Shown one piece after another: positions 16,831-25,962 of a DNA stretch of 64,000 nucleotides. Every line of letters begins with the position of its first letter. The first letter of the stretch is position 1. The position numbers and the translations under genes are program-made. Source of the DNA: Paenibacillus sp. DMB20 (GTDB lineage Bacteria > Bacillota > Bacilli > Paenibacillales > Paenibacillaceae); assembly GCF_000987955.1 (NCBI RefSeq), contig NZ_LAZU01000029.1, positions 62,001 through 126,000 of the forward strand, given 5' to 3'. The notes under the pieces are model-generated. The model searched no databases. It had not been told where the DNA came from and was given only the letters and a program-made list of their open reading frames with translations.

Positions 16831-17919
16831 TCAAGTTGTTAGTTTCGCATACGCGATAAAGAACACCATGATCTCTCCGACGATCGCATAATTAGGTACA
16901 TGATAAATCAAGTCAAACGTTATAAAGCAACCCAATAATCCCAATAAAACCGCCAAATGATAGGGCTTTAACCGTAAATGCTTGTGTCTGTACAGGTGAA
17001 ACACCAAAGAGGTCGAAAAAAAATAAAGAAGTACGGACCCAAATACAAAAGTCAACATGAATGGATAATTTAGCTTGTCCTGATATAACAACTGGATTGA
17101 AGCAGCGATCATGCTCATGGATAAGTAGATGAATAAGTGTCCATAAATAATCGTTTGGCCAGCGGTTTGTATTTCCTTGCTAACTTTGGTTTCAATATTA
17201 TCGAAGTACTGCCACCATACGGCAATGACTAACAGACTTGTAAATGCGACAAACAAAATCGATGGCAGATCCCAGTTGCTGAACTGCAGCACGGCCAGAA
17301 TGCTGATGACGGATTCTCCTAAAAGAATGAGCGTAAATAAGGCAAAACGTTCAAATAAGTGAGGGGTATGGATTGGTGTTTTTACCAGGTGTCTTCGCCC
17401 GATGACGGGGAGTATAACATCTACAGCAATTCCCATATATAAAATGACGTACCGGATCCATGAGTCAAAGAAAAGCGAACAAGCTGATATCAATATCCCG
17501 ATCAAAAAGTGGGTTCCCAGATAAGAAGCTGTCGATTGTTGGTGAGCGGCTTTGGATTTATGCACCAAAAGATATTGAATGGCGGTCAGCGCTCTCGAAC
17601 CTATATATCCTACAAAGAAGGGAATATAGTATTGATCGAAATCAGGGGATAAGCTCGCTGTCATGATTAAAACAAAAAAGAGTTGAAGGATGATTAATAT
17701 TCTATGTATAAAGATATCTTGACCGAATCTGTTTACAAAGAGCGTTTGTCCTACCCATCCCCACCAAATCGGGATAAAGATTAAAACAAATTTAACTAAA
17801 TATTCAATGGGAATGACCCCATGGTCTGCATGTAATAAGACATGAGTAGCTTTTGAGACGGCCGCGACAAAAAGAAGATCATAAAAAAGCTCTAACCAGG
17901 TGACTTTTTTCTCAACCAT
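16831..17919 (-). CDS. ltrA: Low temperature requirement A (LtrA)-like membrane protein
   Basis: A 362-residue polytopic membrane protein with about ten to eleven hydrophobic helices. The N-terminus VTWLELFYDLLFVAAVSK is the family signature, followed by WWGWVGQTLFVNRFG and, later, FERFALFTLILLGESVIS. The family was named after a Listeria gene needed for growth in the cold; its biochemical function is not established. Length is normal. The gene is alone, convergent with the MFS gene and divergent from the large hybrid kinase, with a terminator at its 3' end. Confidence 0.88.
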   Translation of the reverse strand: MVEKKVTWLELFYDLLFVAAVSKATHVLLHADHGVIPIEYLVKFVLIFIPIWWGWVGQTLFVNRFGQDIFIHRILIILQLFFVLIMTASLSPDFDQYYIPFFVGYIGSRALTAIQYLLVHKSKAAHQQSTASYLGTHFLIGILISACSLFFDSWIRYVILYMGIAVDVILPVIGRRHLVKTPIHTPHLFERFALFTLILLGESVISILAVLQFSNWDLPSILFVAFTSLLVIAVWWQYFDNIETKVSKEIQTAGQTIIYGHLFIYLSMSMIAASIQLLYQDKLNYPFMLTFVFGSVLLYFFSTSLVFHLYRHKHLRLKPYHLAVLLGLLGCFITFDLIYHVPNYAIVGEIMVFFIAYAKLTT

Positions 17920-18223
17920 ATCCTCTACAATCCCCCCATTGACGCATGTTTTCTACAGAATAAGCTAGCTGAAGGCGCTGTTTCATCTGAATGATCATTT
18001 TATTATACCAATTTTAATATCTTGGACTATAAGGTTTTCGGCCATTAGGAAAATTCGAATATTAAAGTCTGCTAAGAAGGTAGGGCCGTATAATAGACAC
18101 AAGGACACCTCTATCATCCGTTTCCCTTTCATGTTGGCTGTGGTAGATTATGGAATAGGACTTACTTGAATGTCATAGCGTGTAAGGGCTAATTACGAAA
18201 TACTCACATGTGTAATATTAAAA
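17920..18223. other. Divergent promoter region, no gene seen
   Basis: The 304 bases between ltrA and the hybrid kinase are AT-rich and contain no convincing gene. Promoters for both genes should lie here, but I cannot place them with confidence. Confidence 0.4.
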
Positions 18224-21200
18224 ATGATTAGGAGAGACTACTTCTTGGCAAATGCTCCCCCAAATTACCAAATGAAAAAGATCCATATTATATTATTACT
18301 AGGGCTCCTATTGGTTGTTTTATCCGGTATACGCATGTTGTGGACGGAGTCGTTTTCTGATCAAAAACAGGCGTCCATTCAAAATGGGCAATTCGATTTG
18401 CGTGCTTGGAATGCAGAAGATGGTGACGTTCTCTTGCTTGATGGGGAATGGGAGTTTTACCCTTCGTTATGGTTGACGGAGGGGAGACGGCAACAAGTAT
18501 CAGGCGAGAATGAGCCGAGGCTTATTCAGGTTCCGGGAGGATGGAATGAAGCTTTTCATGCTGAAAAACCAACTCCGTATGGATTTGCTTCATATCGCTT
18601 GCGTATCTATGTAAATCCGGAAAAGGATCTTAATTATAGTATTCGTGTACCCAGCGTGCGCACTTCATCCGAATTATATATAAATGGCCGATTGCTTGCA
18701 AAATCCGGGCGGGTGGCAAAAACGAAGGATGGATATATTGCAAAAAACCTGCCTTATTCAACGACCTTTACGGCAGACGAAAACGGCGTCATCGAACTGG
18801 TGATTCAGGCGGCAAATTATGAGGATAGCCGAAGCAGCGGCATTATTCGGTCCATTAAATTCGGCTCAGAAGAAGCCGTTGCAAAGGAAATGAAATTTTC
18901 CGTTTCCATGCAGCTTCTGGGGGCCATTATATTTTTTATGCATTCCGTCTATGCGTTTATTTTGTTTTTACTGGGAAATCGGGAAAAGAAGCTGCTCTAT
19001 TTTTCTTTGCTGACACTATGCGTAACGCTTCCAAGTCTATTAAGCAGTGATGAAAAGTTGTTCCACCAATTATTTTACATCGGCCTGGATTGGGATTTTC
19101 GGCTATCCAATGCTGCTTTCATGATTGGAGCCTATGCTTTGTTGGAGTGTACGAATCATCGTGATCTCCCTTTTTGGAGCAAGTTGTATCCTGTTTATGC
19201 TGCAATGAATTTAGGGACTGCCGGCATTACGATGTTTTTAGCTCCCAATCAGGTGATCGCGCTCTTCCCGGTTTATTTTCTATTGGGCTGCATTGCGGCA
19301 GTGGTCACGATGATTGCCATCTTTAAAAAAGTAATCAAGGATATAAAAAGCCACCTTTTACTGCTTTTTTCCATCCTTGCGTTGGTTCACCATTTTCTTT
19401 GGTCGTTAATCTGGCGGGAAAGCGGTTTGAGCGTTGTCCACTACCCGTTTGATCTGATTATTTCGATGGGGTGTTTAGCTTCTGTATGGTTCAAGGATTA
19501 TTTTAACATGCATGCCAACACCAAGGAGCTTGCCGCAACATTGCAAAGAATGAATGACCATAAGGATCAATTCTTGGCAAACACTTCCCATGAATTTAAA
19601 AATCCGCTCCATAGCATGCTTAACATGTCGCAATCCGTTTTAAAAAGGGAACGGCATTTGTTGCAGGAAAGGAGCATCCAAGAGCTTGAGACGGTTTTAT
19701 CCGTAGGACGTCGGCTGACATTCATATTAAACGATTTGATTGATGTGATGAGTTTACGGGAAGGCAATCCGCGTCTACGGAAAAAGGCCATATGGATTCA
19801 GCCCATCGTGACCGGCGTGCTCGACATGCTGCAATTTAACGCAGAAGTGAAGTCTGTAAAAATCGTCAATCAAATTCCCAGGGAGTTTCCTCCAGTCATG
19901 GCCGATGAGAACCGGGTTGTCCAGATCGTGTTCAATTTGCTGCATAATGCCGTGAAGTACACGAATGAAGGGGTCATTTCGATTCAAGCTTATGCAAAGG
20001 ATGAAAGAGCTTGTATTGTAATTGCCGACACCGGGATCGGAATGGATGAGGACTTGCTTAAGCGCCTGTTCCGTCCGTATGAGCAAGCCAGCGCGAGCGA
20101 GACCATGATTGAAGGCGGCTTTGGGTTAGGTTTAAGCATAAGCAAGCAACTGGTTGAGCTTCATGGAGGTACGTTAGACGTATCTTCTGTTTTGGGAGAA
20201 GGCTCTAAATTCACATTTTCGCTAAAGCTAGCAGGTTTGGAAGCGGAGGAAGAGAAGGATGTTTCCGACTCATTCGAACCGTTGGTTTTGCAATCCATGC
20301 CGTTTCAAGAAGTCGCCATCGGTTTGGAAAACGAGGAAATCCCGCCGGCTGCAAATCAAACCACTTTTATTGAAAATATTCGTGATCGTCCGCTCCTATT
20401 AATCGTTGATGATGATCCTGTCAACCTTCAAGTGCTTGAAGCCATACTACCGCCAGACGAATATGACATCACGATGGTAACGAGCGGTAAGGAAGCGTTG
20501 GCTAAACTGGATACAAAGGAATGGGATCTGATTATCTCCGACGTTATGATGCCGCAGATGTCGGGTTATGAGCTGACGCGAAGGATTCGTGAGCGGTTTA
20601 CGCTCACGGAGCTCCCTGTTTTGCTCCTTACCGCAAGAAGCCAACCGAAAGACATCCAAAGCGGCTTTTTGGCGGGAGCAAACGATTATGTGACAAAGCC
20701 GGTGGAAGCACTAGAAATAAGATCGCGGATCGAGGCGCTAACGACGATTAAACAAATCGTTCGGGAACAATTGCAATTGGAAGCTGCATGGCTGCAAGCG
20801 CAAATCCAGCCTCATTTTTTATTCAATGCATTAAATGCGGTAACGGCTTTAAGCGACATTAATTTGGATAAGATGCGCAATTTGCTTGATGAGCTCAGCA
20901 ACTTTTTGAGGAATAAATTTAAATTCCAAAATACGGATGGACTTGTTCCGATCGAAGAGGAGTTAAGTCTAGTGCGATCTTATCTATATATTGAAAAGGT
21001 TCGGTTTGAAGAAAGGCTGCAGGTTGTTTGGGAGGTAGACGACTACGAGGAATTAAAAATCCCATTTCTTTCGATCCAGCCTTTAGTCGAGAATGCGATA
21101 AGGCATGGCGTTATGAAGCGCACCCGCGGGGGAAACATTTTTATTCGGGTTTCCGTCTTTAAAACGCATGCAGAGATAACGGTTGAAGACGACGGGGTCG

Positions 21201-21385
21201 GAATGGACGAAGTCCAATTGCAACGAATATTAGAAAGGAAAACCGATAGCCGGTCAGGAGTCGGATTGATCAATACGGATCAGCGATTAAAACGGCATTT
21301 TGGAACAGGACTTCATATCAAAAGTTTGTTAGGTAAAGGGACAAAGGTAACTTTTCATGTACGCAACAACAGGTCAGGAAGCTAG
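18224..21385 (+). CDS. Hybrid sensor kinase: 7TMR-DISM, HisKA kinase, receiver and a second LytS-type kinase
   Basis: A 1053-residue membrane sensor with an unusual order. After an N-terminal helix comes a periplasm-side-type beta-sandwich sensor (about 60-225, DISMED2-like, with GEWEFYPSLW), a seven-helix 7TMR-DISM membrane block (230-430), a HisKA domain (NTSHEFKNPLHSM, His near 456), HATPase_c (NLLHNAVKYTNEG, GFGLGLSISK), a receiver (VDDDPVNLQ, Asp near 772 in IISDVMMP) and a second kinase core of the LytS/YesM type (QIQPHFLFNALNAV, then ENAIRHG and DDGVGMDE). No DNA-binding domain or partner regulator is nearby. The start could be ATG 18224, TTG 18245 or ATG 18272. Confidence 0.88.
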   Translation: MIRRDYFLANAPPNYQMKKIHIILLLGLLLVVLSGIRMLWTESFSDQKQASIQNGQFDLRAWNAEDGDVLLLDGEWEFYPSLWLTEGRRQQVSGENEPRLIQVPGGWNEAFHAEKPTPYGFASYRLRIYVNPEKDLNYSIRVPSVRTSSELYINGRLLAKSGRVAKTKDGYIAKNLPYSTTFTADENGVIELVIQAANYEDSRSSGIIRSIKFGSEEAVAKEMKFSVSMQLLGAIIFFMHSVYAFILFLLGNREKKLLYFSLLTLCVTLPSLLSSDEKLFHQLFYIGLDWDFRLSNAAFMIGAYALLECTNHRDLPFWSKLYPVYAAMNLGTAGITMFLAPNQVIALFPVYFLLGCIAAVVTMIAIFKKVIKDIKSHLLLLFSILALVHHFLWSLIWRESGLSVVHYPFDLIISMGCLASVWFKDYFNMHANTKELAATLQRMNDHKDQFLANTSHEFKNPLHSMLNMSQSVLKRERHLLQERSIQELETVLSVGRRLTFILNDLIDVMSLREGNPRLRKKAIWIQPIVTGVLDMLQFNAEVKSVKIVNQIPREFPPVMADENRVVQIVFNLLHNAVKYTNEGVISIQAYAKDERACIVIADTGIGMDEDLLKRLFRPYEQASASETMIEGGFGLGLSISKQLVELHGGTLDVSSVLGEGSKFTFSLKLAGLEAEEEKDVSDSFEPLVLQSMPFQEVAIGLENEEIPPAANQTTFIENIRDRPLLLIVDDDPVNLQVLEAILPPDEYDITMVTSGKEALAKLDTKEWDLIISDVMMPQMSGYELTRRIRERFTLTELPVLLLTARSQPKDIQSGFLAGANDYVTKPVEALEIRSRIEALTTIKQIVREQLQLEAAWLQAQIQPHFLFNALNAVTALSDINLDKMRNLLDELSNFLRNKFKFQNTDGLVPIEEELSLVRSYLYIEKVRFEERLQVVWEVDDYEELKIPFLSIQPLVENAIRHGVMKRTRGGNIFIRVSVFKTHAEITVEDDGVGMDEVQLQRILERKTDSRSGVGLINTDQRLKRHFGTGLHIKSLLGKGTKVTFHVRNNRSGS

Positions 21386-21507
21386 GGTAAAAGAAACAGA
21401 GGCATTTATTTTTGCCAGCGCTAATCGCGAGATCGTTCTTCCCTGGTTGCTGGCCGCGAAAGGGCACGAATATCTTCAGGAGTTCGGTTTGTATCATGCG
21501 GCTATCT
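21386..21507 (+). other. Orphan open frame, possibly a gene remnant
   Basis: From just after the kinase stop, one frame stays open for about 40 codons (ending LLAAKGHEYLQEFGLYHAAI, then stop at 21505-21507) directly before a strong terminator. There is no start codon with a ribosome binding site. It may be the 3' end of a deleted gene. I do not recognise it. Confidence 0.3.
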
Positions 21508-21560
21508 AAAAAGATCTCACATATTAGATATGCCTAATATGTGAGATCTTTTGTTTTTTT
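21508..21560 (+). terminator. Strong bidirectional terminator
   Basis: A 19-base-pair perfect stem (AAAGATCTCACATATTAG with CTAATATGTGAGATCTTT) is followed by GTTTTTTT on the plus strand and preceded by an A-run. Confidence 0.9.
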
Positions 21561-21633
21561 CATAGGCAGGGCATACAATACCAAGGTAGGGCCGTTGTAG
21601 CGGTGGCATCCCGGCGTTTTATTATTCCAGCAT

Positions 21634-22056
21634 TTATAGCCGCTTCGACAAAATACGAACTACATTTTCCATATGTTTCATCCAGTCCGAATCTCCGTCC
21701 CTCAATTTATATAGCTCGCGTTCTCCGCCTTTATTATCCAGCACCTGCTGTACCAATTGCTTCAACTCGAGCAGATCCTCTTTTTCCCAGACAATCTCCT
21801 TCAGACCACTCAATTTCTCGTACTGGGTTTTGCCGTTTTCGATATAGGCGCATACAATTTCAGCGAGAGCAATGGCCGTATTATCATAAAGGAAATCCTC
21901 CTCTTCCGGATCTTCCGAGAGCAAACCCAACGCTCTGAAATGAGTTATCAGATCCTTCAACTTGACGGACTTGCGGTCCATTGCATATTCGCTTAACGCA
22001 TCAAGAACATCAAGCCCCTCGTCGCTTTCCAGCGATGCTGTTCCCCATGATCCCAT
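21634..22056 (-). CDS. DUF4259-like protein
   Basis: About 140 residues, small and acidic. The N-terminus MGSWGTASLESDEGLDVLD matches the DUF4259 start (MGxWGxxxFxxDxAxDxL). The rest is helical. The function of the family is unknown; such proteins are found with other immunity-like small proteins. The start at 22056 follows AAAGGTGA by eight bases; a TTG four codons upstream overlaps the ribosome binding site. It lies downstream of the DinB-like gene on the same strand, about 165 bases away. Confidence 0.72.
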   Translation of the reverse strand: MGSWGTASLESDEGLDVLDALSEYAMDRKSVKLKDLITHFRALGLLSEDPEEEDFLYDNTAIALAEIVCAYIENGKTQYEKLSGLKEIVWEKEDLLELKQLVQQVLDNKGGERELYKLRDGDSDWMKHMENVVRILSKRL

Positions 22057-22222
22057 CGTATTTCTCACCTTTCTTTTTATATTTCTACCATCTTAGCATG
22101 ACTTGGATGAAAATTGCTCCATTTCCCAGTTCTCCTTTTCATTAAAGCTCCTTGAAAGTAGACGCCAATCCAGTAACGGGTCTGTTCTCCCGTAATATCC
22201 ATTTCTGCGTAAGCTTCTATAC

Positions 22223-22762
22223 TCAAAGCTCCTCTCCCAAAAGCTGTTTCAAACGCTTCAGCTGCCTCAAGTGATGACGGTAATGCATTTCAACGAGCAA
22301 AAACCATTCCTTTGCATTAAGGGCCCCGAGTCTTGGATGAGGGACCGTACTTTGGGCAGATGCTTCTTCAAGAGATGGTTGAACTTCGTTCATTCGCCGG
22401 ATTACCAAGGCTAGTCCTTGGATCAACTCCTCTTTGGTTTCGGGCTGTTCCGGCGTATATTGAGGAGATGGCGGAACATGAATGCGTATAGGGGGAAAAC
22501 TCCCTTGTTCAAATACGGCTGTGCCCTCTTTGGTCTTTGCCGTTATGGTGGTTGCAGAGTCGTTGCTTTGCGCCAGACATTGCTCAATATTGCGGAGCTG
22601 CATATGCAGCGCGGATTGAATCAAATGCTGGTACATCTGCCCGATCGACCACTCGCTTTCCGCCTTCTGAAACCTCAACTGCTCTATGCTGAAACCATCT
22701 AATTCATGCAGATAGTGAGTCACCGTTCCTTCAAATCGTTGTAAAGCTTCAGCTGCATCCAT
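22223..22762 (-). CDS. DinB-family protein
   Basis: A 179-residue protein with the four-helix DinB/YfiT-like fold. Metal-ligand histidines are in the expected places: YQHLIQSALH in the first half and VEMHYRHHLRQL near the C-terminus. DinB proteins include thiol-dependent transferases and many members of unknown role. No catalytic assignment can be made here. The next gene upstream on the same strand is the WYL regulator, whose terminator separates the two. The start at 22762 has GGAG about 13 bases upstream, slightly far. Confidence 0.82.
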   Translation of the reverse strand: MDAAEALQRFEGTVTHYLHELDGFSIEQLRFQKAESEWSIGQMYQHLIQSALHMQLRNIEQCLAQSNDSATTITAKTKEGTAVFEQGSFPPIRIHVPPSPQYTPEQPETKEELIQGLALVIRRMNEVQPSLEEASAQSTVPHPRLGALNAKEWFLLVEMHYRHHLRQLKRLKQLLGEEL

Positions 22763-22803
22763 CTCGTTTCAACAACTCCTTTAATATGGTTTAAACGCAT
22801 CAT

Positions 22804-22841
22804 ACAAAAACGCTACTGACAACGTTATGTCAGTAGCGTTT
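22804..22841 (-). terminator. Terminator of the WYL regulator gene
   Basis: AAAACGCTACTGACA pairs with TGTCAGTAGCGTTTT; on the minus strand the stem starts within the last codons of the regulator and ends in GTTTTTG. Confidence 0.85.
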
Positions 22842-23777
22842 TAACATATTTTCCGCTTCATTTCGGATTTGGTTACGGAAGGATTCAGGCTCAAGTACAA
22901 CGATGCCCGATCCCCAACCGAGCACCCAATGCAGCAATTCCTCTGTTCGGCGTACGCGAAGAACCATATGCAGACCATCTTCGCGTTCCTCTGCGGCCTC
23001 CATATAAAAGTTATTCGATTCCATGACCCTGTCCGCCATATCAGGATGGACAAGAATCCGAACGGTCAGGCGACGGTCATCTATGGGCCTATAATTCTCC
23101 AATTTGAAATCAGGCAGTATCTCGTAGTTTTCTTCCAACACCGAAAGGTCCGTCATGCGGGAAACCCGGAAGTGGCGAATGTCCTGCCGGAGTTCGCACC
23201 ATGCGATTAATGCCCATGAGCTTTGAACAAATACCAAACCGTATGGGGCTGCGGTTCTTTGGCTGTGCCTGCTGCCGCTGCTGTCGGGAATGTTTTTCAG
23301 ATAATCAAATTTCAACTTTCGCCTTTGCAGGATGGCATGCCGGATCGCTTTCATGTAATCCTTCTCTTTTCCTGATACGGTATCTTTATCAGGTAAGATC
23401 AGCCGCATGGTTTGGCGTATTCTCGCTGCTTCATGGCGGACATTTTCCGGGAGAACGGCCTCAATTTTGTTGCGGGAAGACAACGCTCTTAGGCCATAGT
23501 CTTTATCAAATCTCTGTTCTATGAAATCCGTTCCTAGCAGCAGCGTTACGGCTTCTTCCGCCGTAAAGCGGACTGGAGGCAAGAAGTACCCCTCCATCAA
23601 CGAATACCCTTGTCCCGGGGCACCGATCACAGGTACTCCCGCCTCGCAGAGCGCTTGTATATCCCGGTAAATGGTCCTGATGCTCGTCTCAAAAGTGTCG
23701 GCCAAATCCTCAGCCCTCACAAGTTTTTTTCGCTGAAGCTCAAGAACGATGGCTAGCAAACGGTCTGTCTTGTTCAA
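22830..23777 (-). CDS. YafY-type transcriptional regulator (HTH plus WYL domain)
   Basis: A 315-residue regulator. Residues 1-60 are a DeoR-like HTH (LVRAEDLADTFETSIRTIYR), followed by the linker GAPGQGYSLMEGYFLPP typical of YafY-family proteins. The central WYL domain (APYGLVFVQSSWALIAWCEL, then IRHFRVSRM) binds ligand and the C-terminal WCX extension follows. These proteins usually regulate neighbours or respond to DNA or nucleotide signals. The TTG start is supported by AAGGAGG seven bases upstream. The TetR gene lies just upstream on the same strand. Confidence 0.9.
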   Translation of the reverse strand: MNKTDRLLAIVLELQRKKLVRAEDLADTFETSIRTIYRDIQALCEAGVPVIGAPGQGYSLMEGYFLPPVRFTAEEAVTLLLGTDFIEQRFDKDYGLRALSSRNKIEAVLPENVRHEAARIRQTMRLILPDKDTVSGKEKDYMKAIRHAILQRRKLKFDYLKNIPDSSGSRHSQRTAAPYGLVFVQSSWALIAWCELRQDIRHFRVSRMTDLSVLEENYEILPDFKLENYRPIDDRRLTVRILVHPDMADRVMESNNFYMEAAEEREDGLHMVLRVRRTEELLHWVLGWGSGIVVLEPESFRNQIRNEAENMLKRY

Positions 23778-23808
23778 AGCCGTACCTCCTTAATGAGTCC
23801 CGGGTTCA

Positions 23809-24390
23809 TTACTTGAGCAGTGTAAGTGTCATCTCAATCGAATGATCAATAAATGATCGCTCCGGTCGGGACTTCAGCATGACCGTTAGCCCAATTAACG
23901 ATAGGAGCAGGGCCTGTGACACAGCCTTCGCATTTTCCCCAATCATGAGCTCACCCGATTCTATACCCCGTTCTATGGTTTCTTGAAATATCACCGACAG
24001 GTACATCTGATGTTCCCTTGTAAGAATTTCAAATTTCTCATCATGAGGTGCAAGTTCGACCATTGTATTGATGCAAAAGCATCCTTTTCTAGGGCCTTCA
24101 GCATATTCATCATCAACCACGCTTTCAAAAAAAGCGCGAAATGCTTCTTTTACCGATGGATTGCTTTGAAGCTGAGCCCGGATATGAGAAGCACGGGTCT
24201 TCGTGTATTTGCGCAGCGCGGCTTCGAACAATTCCTTTTTGCCTCCAAAAGCTGAGTATAGACTGGGACGTTGAATACCCATTCTCGACGTTAAATCGCT
24301 TAATGAGGTAGCCTCATATCCCTTCTCCCAAAATAGTTGCATAGCTGCTTCTAATACTTTCTCTTCGTCAAATTCGCGGATTCGTCCCAT
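23809..24390 (-). CDS. TetR-family repressor of the second MFS module
   Basis: About 193 residues with a clear TetR HTH (VLEAAMQLFWEKGYEATSLS, then MGIQRPSLYSAFGGK). The GxCFxxN-like GCFCINTMVEL segment in the ligand domain is common in the TetR subgroup that controls oxidoreductase and efflux genes. The start is ATG 24390, seven bases after GAGGG. It is divergent from the MFS gene at 24667, and two palindromic sites lie in the 276-base gap. Likely targets are the MFS gene and the flavin oxidoreductase behind it. Confidence 0.9.
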   Translation of the reverse strand: MGRIREFDEEKVLEAAMQLFWEKGYEATSLSDLTSRMGIQRPSLYSAFGGKKELFEAALRKYTKTRASHIRAQLQSNPSVKEAFRAFFESVVDDEYAEGPRKGCFCINTMVELAPHDEKFEILTREHQMYLSVIFQETIERGIESGELMIGENAKAVSQALLLSLIGLTVMLKSRPERSFIDHSIEMTLTLLK

Positions 24391-24471
24391 AGTCAATCCC
24401 TCACGTTACTTTTGTTTTCTTCTGAACGGCTCAATGCTTCTGATTATATGCAACAGATTCAGCCTTCATTT

Positions 24472-24620
24472 ACGTACCAATTAGTATGATATTATTTTAT
24501 AATTACTCGTTTTCATTGTCAAATTAAGGCTGTTTTATTTTGCGGATTAAGATTAATTTGTTGACATTGCCCATTTTTAGGAGTTATATTTACTGAGAAT
24601 TATAACGTACCGATTGGTAC
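24472..24620. promoter_or_regulatory. Two palindromic operators for the TetR regulator
   Basis: GTACCGATTGGTAC (24607-24620) is a near-perfect palindrome directly before the MFS gene. ACGTACCAATTAGTATGAT (24472-24490) is a related, less symmetric copy nearer the TetR gene. Both share GTACCRATTRGTA. Confidence 0.75.
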
Positions 24621-24666
24621 ATTATAATTCGGTGTTTAAAATTTATAGAAATAGGATGTGAACAAA

Positions 24667-25935
24667 GTGAAGGAGGCTAAAGTAAAAGCGGCAGTTCATG
24701 CTGAGCTAAGGGAGAATTCCTCACCGCCGGCGATGGTCGTCTCTGATTCAGCTCAGGGTTCTCTGATGTCCCGTTATGTAACGCTATTGTTTGCGGTTAT
24801 CTGCGGAATGTCCGTTGCCAATATCTACTTCGCACAACCCATACTCGATGATCTGTCGAGTGAGTTCAGTATTGACCATTCAACCATTGGCATTCTCATC
24901 ACCATCACTCAGGTCTTTTATGCAGCGGGATTGCTGCTGCTGGTGCCGCTTGGAGATCTCCTGAACCAGCGCCGACTGATTATGGGTCAGATGCTATTAT
25001 CCATGATAGCTCTGGTTATAGTTGGCACTGCCTCCTCCAGCATGGCGCTATTCGCAGGTATGGCTTTGGTGGGACTGCTTGCCGTTGTAACGCAGACTCT
25101 TGTGGCGTTCGCGGCGACGATGGCTGCCCCTGCCGAACGGGGACGCGTCGTGGGCATGGTGACAAGCGGAATTGTGATTGGCATACTTCTTGCCAGGTCC
25201 ATTGCAGGAATATTAACCGATCTTGCGGGTTGGCGTTCCATATATCTGGTCTCTGCTGCGGTGCTGTTTCTCATGGTTTGTGTATTAATTAAGGTTTTGC
25301 CAAAAGTGGAACGCAGGGTAAAATCACTGTCCTATCTCCACCTGCTTAAATCGGTGTTTATGTTGTTCGCACAAGAACGAATATTACGCATCCGTGCCAT
25401 TTTGGCGCTGCTGATTTTTACTGATTTCAGCATTTTGTGGACTTCGCTGGTACTGCCTCTTAGCGCGCCGCCATTATCCCTTTCGCACACTGCCATTGGG
25501 TTGTTTGGTCTCGTGGGGGTTGCCGGAGCGTTAGCCGCAGCGCGTGCGGGGAAGCTGGCCGATCGGGGTTACGGTCAGAGAACGACGGGCTTGTCTTTGA
25601 TGCTGTTGTTGATATCCTGGCTGCTGATCAACCGTATGGAACAGTCGCTGTTTGTATTGGCCCTTGGCATTATTCTTCTTGATTTGGCGGTGCAGGCCGT
25701 TCATGTCACTAATCAAAGCATGATCTTGGCATTACATACGGAAGCGCGCAGTCGGCTCACTGCCGGGTACATGATTTTCTATTCCATCGGCAGTGCGACG
25801 GGCTCTATCGCTTCGACCCATGTATATGCATTCTATGGCTGGGACGGAGTCTGCTTGCTTGGAGCCTCTGTTAGTGCTGTAGCTCTTCTGTTTTGGGTTA
25901 TGACCAGGCGCGCTACGGCTGCTGCATTACAATAA
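24667..25935 (+). CDS. MFS efflux transporter (DHA-like), second copy
   Basis: About 420 residues with 12 predicted helices after a short hydrophilic N-terminus. It shares the subfamily marks of the MFS protein at 15467: NIYFAQPILDD, PLGDLLNQRRLIMG and GKLADRGYGQRTTG. Start: GTG 24667 lies about ten bases after AGGA; GTG 24658 would be too close. It is divergent from its TetR gene and 27 bases upstream of the luciferase-like oxidoreductase, with which it probably forms an operon. Substrate unknown. Confidence 0.9.
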   Translation: MKEAKVKAAVHAELRENSSPPAMVVSDSAQGSLMSRYVTLLFAVICGMSVANIYFAQPILDDLSSEFSIDHSTIGILITITQVFYAAGLLLLVPLGDLLNQRRLIMGQMLLSMIALVIVGTASSSMALFAGMALVGLLAVVTQTLVAFAATMAAPAERGRVVGMVTSGIVIGILLARSIAGILTDLAGWRSIYLVSAAVLFLMVCVLIKVLPKVERRVKSLSYLHLLKSVFMLFAQERILRIRAILALLIFTDFSILWTSLVLPLSAPPLSLSHTAIGLFGLVGVAGALAAARAGKLADRGYGQRTTGLSLMLLLISWLLINRMEQSLFVLALGIILLDLAVQAVHVTNQSMILALHTEARSRLTAGYMIFYSIGSATGSIASTHVYAFYGWDGVCLLGASVSAVALLFWVMTRRATAAALQ

Positions 25936-25962
25936 AGATTTTTTAGAATAGGAGAGATGATC

